64,000 bases of DNA from Varibaculum vaginae (GTDB lineage Bacteria; Actinomycetota; Actinomycetes; Actinomycetales; Actinomycetaceae). The position numbers were made by a program, and so were the translations under genes. The notes under the pieces are model-generated. The model made no database searches. It had not been told where the DNA came from and saw only the letters and a program-made list of their open reading frames with translations. The stretch is from contig NZ_UWNY01000001.1 of the NCBI RefSeq assembly GCF_900604285.1, positions 868,001-932,000 of the forward strand, in the 5' to 3' direction. The stretch's first letter is position 1. Each line of letters starts with the position of its first letter. Positions 26,050 through 35,276 of this stretch are shown here, in pieces.

Positions 26050-26880
26050 CTAATCGGTGAAGAAATCTGGCTTCCTCTCAGAGGAGGGGCTTGGTATTGC
26101 AGTTAAGTCGATGCTCGGAGCCAATTCCACCATTAGGTCACTAGCGGATTTCTCCCGGCTTTCCCCGAGAGCAGCCTGTACTCCCTCTACGGTTCGCCGC
26201 GCTACCGCCTTGCCCGATAAATAACCCACCCCGGCACCAATCCCAAAGGGAATCAAACGTCCAAGCATTCTTCCCGCGGTGCGATGAGCCAGTTTCTTCG
26301 ATGCATATTTCATCAGGGCTTTATTTACCTGTCCCAAGGTAGGAGAGGAAAGATTCTTTAGGGAAGCGCGTGCCCAATTAATGGTGTGGAGCCCCAGCTG
26401 GTCAGAAACAATCTCTGCGCCGTCTTCTCCTAGCAGGCTAGATAACACCAGGGTGCGCCGCTGTTCGCGATCTTGAGGATGCACCCCGTGTAGGCGAGAA
26501 ACTCCCAAAATGAAACTGGTGGTCTGTACTGCGTATACTGCCAGTTCACCAGCGGTTAGCCCCAGGGCGATCCCCGTTCCGCTTCCCGGAACTGCCGCCC
26601 CTGCCCCCACTGCCGAAGATGCGTATGCAGTGCGCTTAATATACTGCTTGGTTAAAATCTCCTCTAGTTCGTGCAGGTCTGAGTGGGGGTGTGCTTTGGC
26701 TAGCCGTAACAGTTTATTGTCAATATATTCGCTCGGAATATCTAGAACCGCGTCAAGTACTTCCCCAAAGTTAGTTGCTTTCCGTGCTTTCGCCACCGAC
26801 TCCCGCAGTGCCTTGGCAATCTGTTTTTGGGAGCCGCGCTCCGCGGGATTGAAAAACTTGGGAACTTTTAGCTCAATCAT
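26050..26880 (-). CDS. EcsC family protein
   Basis: A 276-residue protein with the EcsC-type glycine-rich hydrophobic centre (SSAVGAGAAVPGSGTGIALG) and the segments GVHPQDREQRRTLVLSSLLG and PFGIGAGVGYLSG. EcsC proteins are peripheral or integral membrane proteins of unclear biochemical role; the name comes from the Bacillus ecs locus, but no ABC transporter accompanies it here. ATG 26880 has AGGAG eight bases upstream. The gene is single and divergent from the DUF2505 gene. Confidence 0.8.
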   Translation of the reverse strand: MIELKVPKFFNPAERGSQKQIAKALRESVAKARKATNFGEVLDAVLDIPSEYIDNKLLRLAKAHPHSDLHELEEILTKQYIKRTAYASSAVGAGAAVPGSGTGIALGLTAGELAVYAVQTTSFILGVSRLHGVHPQDREQRRTLVLSSLLGEDGAEIVSDQLGLHTINWARASLKNLSSPTLGQVNKALMKYASKKLAHRTAGRMLGRLIPFGIGAGVGYLSGKAVARRTVEGVQAALGESREKSASDLMVELAPSIDLTAIPSPSSERKPDFFTD

Positions 26881-27011
26881 TTGAGGGTCTCCTGGCCGTA
26901 CTGGTAGTGGAAACTGAGTAGAATTATAATTACTGGTTGCTATCAGGTTAATCGGCTCTGCTATAAGTGGCGACCGAATGTAATAAATAGCTTGGAAGAA
27001 AGGGGCAGCGT

Positions 27012-27521
27012 TTGCGGGATTTCGAAATGGTGATTCGGTATCCTACCTCATCAGAGCAGGTTTTACGGATGCTAACGGATTTAGCTTTTTTGGAATTTCG
27101 CTGGACGCAAATACCGGAAACCCAATGTCAGGTGCAGCTGGAATCGATGGGGGCAGCAACTTATATCTCACGAGTAAAAGTGGATATTGAGCAGTTTAAA
27201 ATATCTTCTTCTTATGGGAAGCTACTTCCAGATCAGCTAGTAATCGAAGTGACAGAGAGATGGCGGGACAAACCAGGTCCCGGTCTGGTCGCGCGAGGCG
27301 AGTTACAGTTGCGAGTGGAAAAAATTCCCCTGAGAGTTCAGGCCGAAACCTCTCTAGAGTCTGTCGGAACAGGTAGAAATCAAAGCTTGCGGCGAATCAA
27401 CGGAAATCTGAGAGTGGATATCCCGCTTATTGGCGGCAAGGTGGAACGTGAAATTCTTACCCACTTGCCGGATTTTGCTCATGGGGAAGAGGAAGCAGCG
27501 AAGCGTTGGCTTGCTAAATAA
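27012..27521 (+). CDS. DUF2505 family protein (SRPBCC-like)
   Basis: A 169-residue protein in which the start FEMVIRYPTSSEQVLRMLTD and the end IPLIGGKVEREILTHLPDFA match DUF2505, an actinobacterial family with a START/SRPBCC-like fold. The hydrophobic pocket of this fold binds lipids or other ligands in relatives; the ligand here is unknown. A TTG at 27012 is taken as start because AGAAAGGGG lies six bases before it; the first downstream ATG would cut the first beta strand. Confidence 0.82.
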   Translation: MRDFEMVIRYPTSSEQVLRMLTDLAFLEFRWTQIPETQCQVQLESMGAATYISRVKVDIEQFKISSSYGKLLPDQLVIEVTERWRDKPGPGLVARGELQLRVEKIPLRVQAETSLESVGTGRNQSLRRINGNLRVDIPLIGGKVEREILTHLPDFAHGEEEAAKRWLAK

Positions 27522-27575
27522 CACCGTTTAAAGGTTTCTACGTTTGCCGATACCACCGGGGGGACGTGCCTAGCA

Positions 27576-27591
27576 TAGACTGGTAGACGTG
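27576..27591 (+). promoter_or_regulatory. Leaderless promoter -10 (TAGACT) of pdtaS
   Basis: TAGACT at 27576-27581 is seven bases before GTG 27589, with no Shine-Dalgarno between them. Confidence 0.5.
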
Positions 27592-29049
27592 AGCGGAATG
27601 CGGGAACTGATTCTCCGGTATGGAAAGGATCTATCGGAAGACGATATTGGTCATTTGCATATGCTGGTGGGAGACTGGCAGGTGCTATCCGATATCGCTA
27701 GTGCCGATTTGATTTTATGGATTCCCGATGACCGGGGACGGTTTCTGGCGATAGCTCATACCCGTCCGGCATCCGGTTTTACCATTCACCTTGATGATGT
27801 GGTGGGTTTAGCGGCTTCCCCGATGCGTTCAGGCATGTTAGCGGCTGCTTTTGCCCCCGACTCCCGACCCGGAGTTCCTGAGGTGCGCTGGGCAGGATCA
27901 TATTCGGTGATAGCCAGTGCCCTGCCAGTCAGGAATGAAGGGCGAGTAGTGGCGGCGTTGACTCTAGAAGTTAATATTCAATCACTACGGGTATTTGAAC
28001 AGCAAGAACAGTGGTTTCATCAGATTGCCAACTTAATATGTGAAATGATTTCGCGGGGCTCTTTTCCCTCTGCTTCTGTTCCACCGTCCTCCATACATGG
28101 GATGCCGCGTGTAATTGATGGTGCCATTAACCTTGATGCTGAAGGACGGGTGTTGGACTTGACCCCGAATGCTCGCTCCTGTTTGCGGCGCTTAGGGCTC
28201 CGTGATGAGGTTAACGGCGAGGTATTGGCGGAGCTAATAACCGAGGTGGTGCAAGACCAATCTCAAGTAGATGAAGCATTGCCGGTAGTAATCATGGGGA
28301 AAGCTTCCTGGCTGGCGGAAGTGGAGTCGCCGGCAGGGACAGTATCTTTCCGAGCGCTTCCACTGGAAGATGAAGGCAAACGCACGGGCGCCCTCCTTTT
28401 ATGTCGGGACGTGACCGAGATGCGTCGGCGAGAACGCGAATTAATGACTAAGGATGCCACTATCCGCGAAATTCATCATCGGGTGAAAAATAATCTGCAG
28501 ACCGTTTCTGCGCTGCTGCGCATGCAGATTCGGCGCTCAGATTCTCCGGAAGTAAAGGCTGCTTTGGGGGAGGCCGAGCGGCGGGTAGCCTCGATTGCGC
28601 GTGTGCATGAAGAACTATCGCAAACGGTCAGCGAAACCGTGGACTTTGACAATATGATTTCGCGACTATTGCGAATGTCAGCGGCAATGGCGGCCACTGA
28701 CCAAGTAGTGGAAACTGATTTCCGGGGCAGCTTTGGGATAATAGATGCTGATACTGCCTCGGTGTTGGCGGTGGTGATTTCTGAGTTAGTAGCTAACGGG
28801 GTTGAACACGGATTATCTGGTCATGGTGGCAAAGTTACTCTGGAGGCCAAAAGAGAAGGAAGCGAACTAGATGTTTGGGTACGTGATGATGGCGTAGGCC
28901 TGGGGGATAAACCTCTTTCGGGCTTGGGTACATCAATTGTGCGTACTTTAGTGCGCGGTAATTTGAAAGGCGTGATTGATTGGAGCAGCCCGGAGCAGGG
29001 GGGTACTCAGGTGCATATTCATGCCCATTTAGAGGGGGAAGCAAAATAA
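27589..29049 (+). CDS. pdtaS: PdtaS-like sensor histidine kinase
   Basis: A 486-residue cytosolic histidine kinase without membrane helices. An N-terminal GAF-like domain (about residues 1-150) and a PAS domain (about 175-280) precede a HisKA_2 dimerisation domain with EIHHRVKNNLQTVSALL; His296 or His297 is the phosphoacceptor. The ATPase domain has SELVANGVEHGL (N box) and VRDDGVGLGDKP (G1). In mycobacteria PdtaS signals to the ANTAR RNA-binding regulator PdtaR; no PdtaR-like gene is in the window. The tatD start follows its stop directly. Confidence 0.88.
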   Translation: MSGMRELILRYGKDLSEDDIGHLHMLVGDWQVLSDIASADLILWIPDDRGRFLAIAHTRPASGFTIHLDDVVGLAASPMRSGMLAAAFAPDSRPGVPEVRWAGSYSVIASALPVRNEGRVVAALTLEVNIQSLRVFEQQEQWFHQIANLICEMISRGSFPSASVPPSSIHGMPRVIDGAINLDAEGRVLDLTPNARSCLRRLGLRDEVNGEVLAELITEVVQDQSQVDEALPVVIMGKASWLAEVESPAGTVSFRALPLEDEGKRTGALLLCRDVTEMRRRERELMTKDATIREIHHRVKNNLQTVSALLRMQIRRSDSPEVKAALGEAERRVASIARVHEELSQTVSETVDFDNMISRLLRMSAAMAATDQVVETDFRGSFGIIDADTASVLAVVISELVANGVEHGLSGHGGKVTLEAKREGSELDVWVRDDGVGLGDKPLSGLGTSIVRTLVRGNLKGVIDWSSPEQGGTQVHIHAHLEGEAK

Positions 29050-29988
29050 ATGGGCAAATCACGCAAGCGTCGCGGATGGCCACAGCTTCCCGTGCCTTTA
29101 GCGGGGAAAATCGTCGATAACCACACACATTTGCCGCTATGGGAAGAACAGATTCCCCTGGTAGAGGGGGTACGTCTTAGTTTAGCTGAGCAATTGGAAC
29201 GCGCCGGTCAGGTGGGGGTAAGCGCCATGATTACCTCGGGTTGCCAGCTTGATGAGTTAGCTCCCACTGTAGAGGTGAGCGAAGAATATCCCCAGGTGTT
29301 TTGTGCCCTGGCGATTCACCCTAATGAGGCGGCATTGCATGAAAAAGTGGTAGCTACGGCCCCTGACGGACAAACCTATCAATTGCAGGAGTGGCATCGG
29401 CAGTATTCCTTAGAAGCAGCGGTGGCTCAGGTTTATGCCGCCGCGACTTCTGCACCCAAATGCGTGGCTATTGGGGAGACCGGTTTAGATTATTTTCGTA
29501 CTTCTCCCCAGGGGCGGCAGGCACAGCAACAGGGCTTTCGGATGCATATTTCGCTAGCTAAGGAACTGGGGCTGCCCCTGCAGATTCATGATCGAGAAGC
29601 ACACGCGGATACTATCCGGATTTTGCTAGAAGAAGGTGCCCCAGAACGGACGGTGTTCCACTGTTTTAGTGGCGATAAGGAAATGGCGCAGGTACTGGCA
29701 GAGCAGGGATGGTATGCCTCGATTGCCGGGCCGGTTACCTATAATGCTAATCAGTGGCAGCGGGAAGCAGTCGCGGCGATGCCGGCTTCCCTATTACTGG
29801 TGGAAACCGATGCCCCCTATTTAACCCCTCACCCACATCGCGGACAGCCGAACGCTTCCTATATGAGTGTGTGGACAGTGCGGAAGCTGGCAGAAATAAC
29901 TGGGCGGAGTGAAAGTGAGATGGCTGGTCAGCTGCTAAAAAATACCCGTGAGGTTTACGGGGAGAAAATCTCTGGGTTTGCGGATTAG
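29050..29988 (+). CDS. tatD: TatD family metal-dependent hydrolase / DNase
   Basis: A 312-residue TIM-barrel hydrolase. Metal-binding motifs are visible: NHTHLPLW (H-x-H), AIGETGLDYFR (bridging Glu), QIHDREAHAD, FHCFSG and VETDAPYLTPHPHRG. TatD enzymes are Mg-dependent 3'-5' DNases implicated in DNA repair and turnover. ATG 29050 directly follows the pdtaS stop, so it is translated from the same message. In actinobacteria it is usually next to rpfB and ksgA, as here. Confidence 0.92.
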   Translation: MGKSRKRRGWPQLPVPLAGKIVDNHTHLPLWEEQIPLVEGVRLSLAEQLERAGQVGVSAMITSGCQLDELAPTVEVSEEYPQVFCALAIHPNEAALHEKVVATAPDGQTYQLQEWHRQYSLEAAVAQVYAAATSAPKCVAIGETGLDYFRTSPQGRQAQQQGFRMHISLAKELGLPLQIHDREAHADTIRILLEEGAPERTVFHCFSGDKEMAQVLAEQGWYASIAGPVTYNANQWQREAVAAMPASLLLVETDAPYLTPHPHRGQPNASYMSVWTVRKLAEITGRSESEMAGQLLKNTREVYGEKISGFAD

Positions 29989-30021
29989 CGGTCGGAAAAT
30001 ACCGGCTGTAAACATGGGGTG

Positions 30022-30080
30022 AGCTACCAAAATGGGGTGTCCTATGACACCCGGAAAATTATTTCGAAGGGGTAGCTTTT
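30022..30080 (+). terminator. Structured terminator-like region after tatD
   Basis: An outer stem AGCTACC (30022-30028) with GGTAGCT (30071-30077) encloses a hairpin GGGTGTC-CTAT-GACACCC (30035-30052). The outer stem runs into TTTT. This can end the pdtaS-tatD transcript or form part of the rpf leader. Confidence 0.5.
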
Positions 30081-30082
30081 TG

Positions 30083-30098
30083 GTAACAATCAGGTTAC
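30083..30098 (+). promoter_or_regulatory. GTAAC-N6-GTTAC site upstream of the rpf-like gene
   Basis: GTAACAATCAGGTTAC contains two GTNAC units separated by six bases, and is also an inverted repeat. From memory, MtrA, the response regulator that controls rpf and other cell-wall hydrolase genes in actinobacteria, binds spaced GTNAC repeats. It lies 65 bases before the start codon. Confidence 0.4.
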
Positions 30099-30162
30099 AG
30101 TTGTTATCGTTGAGGAATTTGCTAATGGTTTCATAGTTAAAACCGGATCAGCGAGGTTTGAA

Positions 30163-31248
30163 GTGAGCAGGAAATATCAGCGCATTAGCGCCAAAACCAC
30201 GGCGATTTTTGCCGGGATCTCTGCCGCGATTGTTTTGGGTGGGGGAGTGGCTGTAGCCAGCGAATATAAGACAGTTTCGGTTACGGTAGATGGAGCCACC
30301 CGTCAGGTGCAAACTATGAATCGCACGGTAGCGCAAGTAGTTTCGGATATGGGAATTAAAGTTGGGCAATACGATCAGGTGATTCCCGCCCTTGGCACCC
30401 AGATGTCCCGGAATCAGCAAGTTAAAATTGTGCATGCGCGCCCGGTGGTGCTACAGGGAACCAAAGATGCAAAAATTGGCTGGGGATTAAGTGATCAAGA
30501 CGCTCCTAAGTTGCGGGCAACTTTTAGGGTTGATGGTCAGGAAGTTAGCGGCTCCTATAAACAAGGTTCGGATCCCCGGGTAGCAGCGCAGGCTGCGGGA
30601 ATTGAACTTGCGGCTCTTGACCGGGTAACGGTGGAAAAAGCCGGTGAAGGCGTGGCTATGATTCGGGTTTCCCGGGTAGAGCGGGGGGTTACTAAAGAAG
30701 AAAAAGTTAGCGCCCCTCCGGTTAAAGAAGTCGAAGATAAGAACCTGGAACCTGGGAAGAAAATTGTCGAAGACGAGGGCAAAGAAGAAGTTGTCGCTAA
30801 AAGTACTTTCGTAGAAAAAGTCGATGGGGAAGTGGCTTTTAAGTCCCCAGAACAAGTAACTACTTTAGTCAAAGCAAAGCCCAAGATTGTGCGGGTAGGG
30901 CCGGCAGATAGCTCGATTAATACCGATTATGGGCCGGTGGTTCCTGCCGGGGAAGCGCAAGAGATTGCCCACGAGATGGTGATTTCTCGGGGCTGGTCTG
31001 AGAATGATTTTACCTGTCTGGTGAAGCTATGGAACCGAGAGTCGGGGTGGAATACTCAGGCTGGAAACCCCAGTTCGGGTGCCTACGGGATTCCCCAATC
31101 TCTACCGGCGGATAAGATGGCCTCTGCCGGTGCAGACTGGCGTACTAATCCCGCCACCCAAATCAGGTGGGGGCTTGGTTACATTGCCGGACGTTATAGT
31201 GATCCCTGCGGAGCTTGGCGTCATTCTGAGAACCAGGGCTGGTATTAG
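30163..31248 (+). CDS. Resuscitation-promoting-factor-like cell-wall lytic protein (DUF348, G5, transglycosylase)
   Basis: A 361-residue secreted protein. A signal anchor (residues about 10-32) is followed by one DUF348 repeat (VTVDGATRQVQTMNRTVAQV), a linker, a G5-type domain (about 180-250) and a C-terminal lysozyme-like domain. That domain has LWNRESGWNTQAGNPSSGAYG; the Glu in NRESGWN is the expected catalytic acid, and the fold looks closer to SLT transglycosylases than to classical Rpf. Its role would be cleaving peptidoglycan during growth or exit from dormancy. GTG 30163 is preceded by GCGAGG. The context tatD-rpf-rsmA-ispE equals that of mycobacterial rpfB. Confidence 0.87.
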   Translation: MSRKYQRISAKTTAIFAGISAAIVLGGGVAVASEYKTVSVTVDGATRQVQTMNRTVAQVVSDMGIKVGQYDQVIPALGTQMSRNQQVKIVHARPVVLQGTKDAKIGWGLSDQDAPKLRATFRVDGQEVSGSYKQGSDPRVAAQAAGIELAALDRVTVEKAGEGVAMIRVSRVERGVTKEEKVSAPPVKEVEDKNLEPGKKIVEDEGKEEVVAKSTFVEKVDGEVAFKSPEQVTTLVKAKPKIVRVGPADSSINTDYGPVVPAGEAQEIAHEMVISRGWSENDFTCLVKLWNRESGWNTQAGNPSSGAYGIPQSLPADKMASAGADWRTNPATQIRWGLGYIAGRYSDPCGAWRHSENQGWY

Positions 31249-31263
31249 TAGGCTAGAGGGGTG
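31249..31263 (+). promoter_or_regulatory. Leaderless promoter -10 (TAGGCT) of rsmA-ispE
   Basis: TAGGCT at 31249-31254 begins at the rpf stop codon and lies six bases before GTG 31261. No Shine-Dalgarno is present. Confidence 0.5.
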
Positions 31264-33342
31264 GAAGAAAACCCGCCTGTTAGGCTGCTCACTGCCAGTG
31301 TTATTAACCAGCTCTGCCATCAGCTAGATATTCGTCCTACCAAACAGCTAGGACAAAACTTTGTTACCGAGCCCAGTGCTATTAGAAAAATCGTGCGCGA
31401 AGCTGGGGTAGAAGCGGGTGACCAGGTACTAGAAGTTGGTCCCGGGCTAGGATCACTAACTTTGGGGCTGTTAGAAGCAGGAGCTCGCGTGACTGCCTGC
31501 GAGATCGATCCACGACTCGCTAGTTTTTTGCCGGCAACTATTCGCAGCCATGCTTCCGGGGCTGCCGCTCAGATGTTCCTGATTCAAAAGGATGCTTTAA
31601 AGCTAGTCCCAGCCGATTTAACAGGATTGTCAAGTGTTGATGAGGAAGCAAAGGACGCTGGCATTGAGCGCGGGCGTAAGGCTCCGGATGTATCCTCTGT
31701 GTCTAGCAGAGATTTTTCCCCAAAGATTTTGGTGTCTAATCTGCCCTATAATGTCGCGGTTCCCGTGTTGTTACATTTATTCGCGGCTTTCCCGTCTATT
31801 AAACGCGCGCTAGTGATGGTGCAAAAAGAGGTTGCGCTGCGCCTGTGTGCCCTCCCGGGGAACAAAGTTTACGGGGTGCCCAGCGTGAAAATAGCCTGGT
31901 ATGGTCAGGCGCGGATGGGTTCTGAGATTTCCCGGCGAGTATTTTATCCGCAACCCAACGTAGATTCAGCGCTAGTAGAAATTACCAGGGAAACAAATCC
32001 TCTAGATATCGGGGTTTTGGAGGGGGAGCTAGGTAATTTGTCTTCTAGAGCGGGATCTGCAGGAGAGAAAGAAGTAGAGAGGCAAGAGGTATTTAACCTA
32101 GTTGACCAGGCGTTTGCTTCCCGGAGGAAGATGCTGCGTGCGGGGTTAAAATCTTGGGCGCAGCCCCTGGCTGCTGAGTCCCTGTTGCAAGCCTGTGGAA
32201 TCGATCCCACCGCGCGTCCCGAAAACCTGGAGGTAAAACAGTTTGTGGCGCTTGCTAGGTTGCGTCGTGCCCTGCTTGCTGGTTTTGAGAACTTTTCAGA
32301 GAGCGCTGCAACTTCCGGTGAGCAAACCGACTCGGAAGCAGTAAGCGCGGCTTGCTTCGATCCCGGTTGCGGCGGTAAAACCGGGAAGAAAATCGGTATT
32401 GCCAGTGCAAATGCTAAAATAAATCTCTTTTTAGCCTGCGGAGAATCAGTAGCGGGGTATCACCGTCTCTCAACGGTGTTTCAAGCTGTCAGTCTGAAAG
32501 AGACCGTAGAGATAACTCTGCAGCCTAACGGTATTGATCTGGAAGTTTCCTATAGCGCTCCGCCAGGTGCGGTGGGATATCATCCCGGACGCGACCAAGA
32601 GGCGCTAGCTGATCTAGATCCCCAAGATAACCTGGCTACCCGAGCGTTCATGCTGGTAGCTGAGCATTGTGGTTACCAGGGTGGCGTACGTATACAGCTT
32701 AATAAGCAGGTTCCAGTAGCTGCCGGGATGGCGGGCGGGTCTGCTGATGGGGCAGCAGCGTTACTGGCCGCTAATCAGGTACTGGAAGCCGGACTTAGTC
32801 GGGAGGAGTTAGCCGAACTGGCTGCCAGCCTGGGTGCGGATGTTCCGTTTGGGCTCTATGGGGGAACCTGTTTCGCGGATCGGCGCGGAGATCGGATTAC
32901 CCCCTTGCCTCCGGCGAAACGCTTACACCTGGTGGTGGCAGTTTCGCCGGAGACTTTACCTACTCCGCAAGTTTTTAAACAATTTGACCAGGTGGGTGCG
33001 GAGCAGGCAATAACGCCAACGCTACCGGAGATAAGCCCCCTTTTAGAGGCGCTATATGCCGGAGACTTCGGCTCCCTTGCAAAGTTAGTCCGTAATGATT
33101 TGCAAGCCTCGGCTTTACTCTTAATTCCACAGTTGAAGGCAACGATGGAATTGGCTAGGGAGCTGGGCGGTATTCCTTTTATATCTGGTTCAGGTCCCAG
33201 CGTCATTTGCCTGGTAGACGGCGCAGCGAAGGCGGAAAAACTGGCGGCGGAGCTTGCGCAGCTAGAGCAGGTAGCCTATACGCTTCCGCTGGTTTTTAGC
33301 CCTTCCCGTCAGAATCTATCTGGAAAGCAGTGGTTGGCGTGA
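31261..33342 (+). CDS. rsmA-ispE: Fusion of 16S rRNA dimethyltransferase RsmA and CDP-ME kinase IspE
   Basis: One uninterrupted 693-codon frame. Residues about 15-340 are RsmA/KsgA, which dimethylates two adenines near the 3' end of 16S rRNA: KQLGQNF, the SAM motif EVGPGLG (58-64) and NLPY (160-163). Residues about 380-690 are IspE, the GHMP kinase of the MEP isoprenoid pathway: SANAKINLFL, the ATP loop GMAGGSADG (489-497), LGADVPFGLYGG and SGSGPSV. The linker (about 345-378) is Ser/Ala rich with no stop and no internal start with a Shine-Dalgarno. The two genes are usually neighbours in actinobacteria, so loss of a stop explains the fusion. Both active sites look intact. A leaderless -10 box lies upstream. 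Confidence 0.88.
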   Translation: MEENPPVRLLTASVINQLCHQLDIRPTKQLGQNFVTEPSAIRKIVREAGVEAGDQVLEVGPGLGSLTLGLLEAGARVTACEIDPRLASFLPATIRSHASGAAAQMFLIQKDALKLVPADLTGLSSVDEEAKDAGIERGRKAPDVSSVSSRDFSPKILVSNLPYNVAVPVLLHLFAAFPSIKRALVMVQKEVALRLCALPGNKVYGVPSVKIAWYGQARMGSEISRRVFYPQPNVDSALVEITRETNPLDIGVLEGELGNLSSRAGSAGEKEVERQEVFNLVDQAFASRRKMLRAGLKSWAQPLAAESLLQACGIDPTARPENLEVKQFVALARLRRALLAGFENFSESAATSGEQTDSEAVSAACFDPGCGGKTGKKIGIASANAKINLFLACGESVAGYHRLSTVFQAVSLKETVEITLQPNGIDLEVSYSAPPGAVGYHPGRDQEALADLDPQDNLATRAFMLVAEHCGYQGGVRIQLNKQVPVAAGMAGGSADGAAALLAANQVLEAGLSREELAELAASLGADVPFGLYGGTCFADRRGDRITPLPPAKRLHLVVAVSPETLPTPQVFKQFDQVGAEQAITPTLPEISPLLEALYAGDFGSLAKLVRNDLQASALLLIPQLKATMELARELGGIPFISGSGPSVICLVDGAAKAEKLAAELAQLEQVAYTLPLVFSPSRQNLSGKQWLA

Positions 33343-35207
33343 GCATCTTTTTAGCCGGTACCCACGAAGCCGGTGCCCTCGCCGGGCCGCGCCGCCTGCT
33401 TTCCGGAATAACCGTTAGCCTCGAACCCTGCGACCGGATCGGGATTTTAGGTCCTAATGGCGCCGGAAAATCTACTCTGCTGCGGCTGTTGAGCGGAACC
33501 CAAGAACCCGATAGTGGCACTGTTACTTATGCACCTGGGGTGAGTTTTTCTTGCCTCTCCCAACAACAAACCCTGGATCCGACGCTCAGCGTGAAAGAGG
33601 AAGTCCACGGAAAAATCCCTGACTATCAGTGGGCATCACAGCCGCACCTACGACAAATCGATGAGGGAATCCTTCCGGATATAGATTTATCCACTAAATG
33701 CGCAGAGCTGTCTGGGGGACAGGCACGCCGGGTAGCCCTGGCACGTACCCTGGGCAAAGGTGACTCCATCTTGGCTTTAGATGAGCCCACTAACCACCTA
33801 GATGTAGAGGGGGTTGCCTGGCTGGCACGTTACCTCAATAACCGTTTTACCTCTGGAAATGGGGCGTTAGTGGTGGTTACTCACGACCGCTGGTTCTTGG
33901 ATGCGGTTTGTAACCGGATTTGGGAGGTAGTTCCCGGAGTCGACCCTGGATATGGACGGGAGCAGATTCCTGGACATGTGGAAGAATATGAGGGTTCTTA
34001 TGCCGCCTATATACTTGCCCGGATGGAGCGGGCGCGACAAGCCCAGGTGGCGGAAGAAAAACGACAAAATCAGTTACGCAAAGAACTTGCCTGGTTACGG
34101 CGGGGAGCCCCGGCGCGTACCTCCAAACCAAAGTTTCGGATTGAGGCGGCCGAAGCCTTGATTAGTGATGTTCCTCCGCTGCGCGACAGTGTGGAGTTAA
34201 TACGTCTGGCCTCGGCACGCCTGGGTAAGCGGGTAATCGAGTTGGAGGACGTGTCCTTTTCCTATCCCGGGTCAAAGCGAAAAATCTTAAATCAGGTGAC
34301 CTGGCGGTTAAATCCTGGTCAGCGGGTAGGGGTTATCGGGATTAATGGTGCGGGTAAATCCACTTTACTGGGGATTATGAGTGGGAAACTCACTCCCACC
34401 GCCGGCAAAGTTAAACGAGGAAAAACTGTACAGCTAGCCACCTTGGAGCAAATTCCCCAGATCCGGGGAATGAATCCCGATTTGCGAGTGGTGGAAGCAA
34501 TATCGCAGATCAAAGAACGAATCCAATGGGGGGAACAAGAAATTACCGCCGCCAAACTGGTAGAAAAACTGGGGTTTAGTAAAGAACGTGCCTGGACTCG
34601 AGTAAGTGACCTTTCAGGCGGGGAAATGCGGCGTTTGCAGATCGCCTCTCAGCTGCTGGCCGAACCTAATGTGTTGATCCTGGATGAGCCCACCAATGAC
34701 CTAGATACTGACACTTTGACACAGTTAGAGGATCTGTTGGATTCCTTCCCGGGAACTCTAGTGGTGGTCAGTCACGACCGTTACTTATTGCAAAGAGTGA
34801 CTGATTCGCAGGTAGCGCTGCTGGCGGACGGTACTTTGGCGGCACTGCCGGGGGGAGTTGAACAGTATTTGCAGCTACGGGCATCCGGGGAGTTTTCTGC
34901 AGGTAGCGACCGGGGGGCTGTCGCTAAAACTACCGCGGAGGGTAGCGAGAAAACCGGGAGGCAAGCACAAAAAAGCGGCGCAGAGATTTATCGGGCACGC
35001 AAAGAGCTTTCAGCCACCGAAAAGAAACTGGAGAAGCTACAGCAACAGCTCAAACAGGTAGATGAAGACTTAAGTGAAGGTGCTGCTGATACTTCTCCGG
35101 AAGGATTAGCGCACCTGCAACGACTTAATCAACGTCGTGCTCAATTAGTCAGCGCAGAGGCAGAGCTAGAAGAAAACTGGTTGCGCCTGTTAGAAAGCAT
35201 GGAGTAG
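33339..35207 (+). CDS. ABC-F family ATPase (tandem ABC domains)
   Basis: A soluble protein of about 622 residues with two ABC cassettes and no membrane part. Cassette 1 has GPNGAGKST, LSGGQARRVALAR and LALDEPTNHLD; cassette 2 has GINGAGKST, LSGGEMRRLQIAS and LILDEPTNDLD. The ABC-F linker between them (RMERARQAQVAEEKRQNQLR onward) and a C-terminal coiled coil are present. ABC-F proteins act on the ribosome in translation control or antibiotic protection; which applies here cannot be read. GTG 33339 gives a four-base overlap with the ispE stop; an in-frame GTG at 33330 is also possible. Confidence 0.88.
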   Translation: MSIFLAGTHEAGALAGPRRLLSGITVSLEPCDRIGILGPNGAGKSTLLRLLSGTQEPDSGTVTYAPGVSFSCLSQQQTLDPTLSVKEEVHGKIPDYQWASQPHLRQIDEGILPDIDLSTKCAELSGGQARRVALARTLGKGDSILALDEPTNHLDVEGVAWLARYLNNRFTSGNGALVVVTHDRWFLDAVCNRIWEVVPGVDPGYGREQIPGHVEEYEGSYAAYILARMERARQAQVAEEKRQNQLRKELAWLRRGAPARTSKPKFRIEAAEALISDVPPLRDSVELIRLASARLGKRVIELEDVSFSYPGSKRKILNQVTWRLNPGQRVGVIGINGAGKSTLLGIMSGKLTPTAGKVKRGKTVQLATLEQIPQIRGMNPDLRVVEAISQIKERIQWGEQEITAAKLVEKLGFSKERAWTRVSDLSGGEMRRLQIASQLLAEPNVLILDEPTNDLDTDTLTQLEDLLDSFPGTLVVVSHDRYLLQRVTDSQVALLADGTLAALPGGVEQYLQLRASGEFSAGSDRGAVAKTTAEGSEKTGRQAQKSGAEIYRARKELSATEKKLEKLQQQLKQVDEDLSEGAADTSPEGLAHLQRLNQRRAQLVSAEAELEENWLRLLESME

Positions 35208-35276
35208 GTCGGTGGTAGCTCTGATAGGTAGAACCCACCCGGCCATCAGCGCGAAAATCGGGAATCTGGTAGCTGG

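Noticed and set aside
29989-30162. c-di-AMP (ydaO-type) riboswitch upstream of the rpf-like gene
   Set aside because: Such riboswitches often precede actinobacterial rpf genes, but the region is only 174 bases and I do not see the conserved core elements.
33339-35207. ABC-F gene as an antibiotic resistance determinant
   Set aside because: The sequence alone does not separate resistance ABC-F proteins from housekeeping ones, and the location in a conserved cluster favours a core role.
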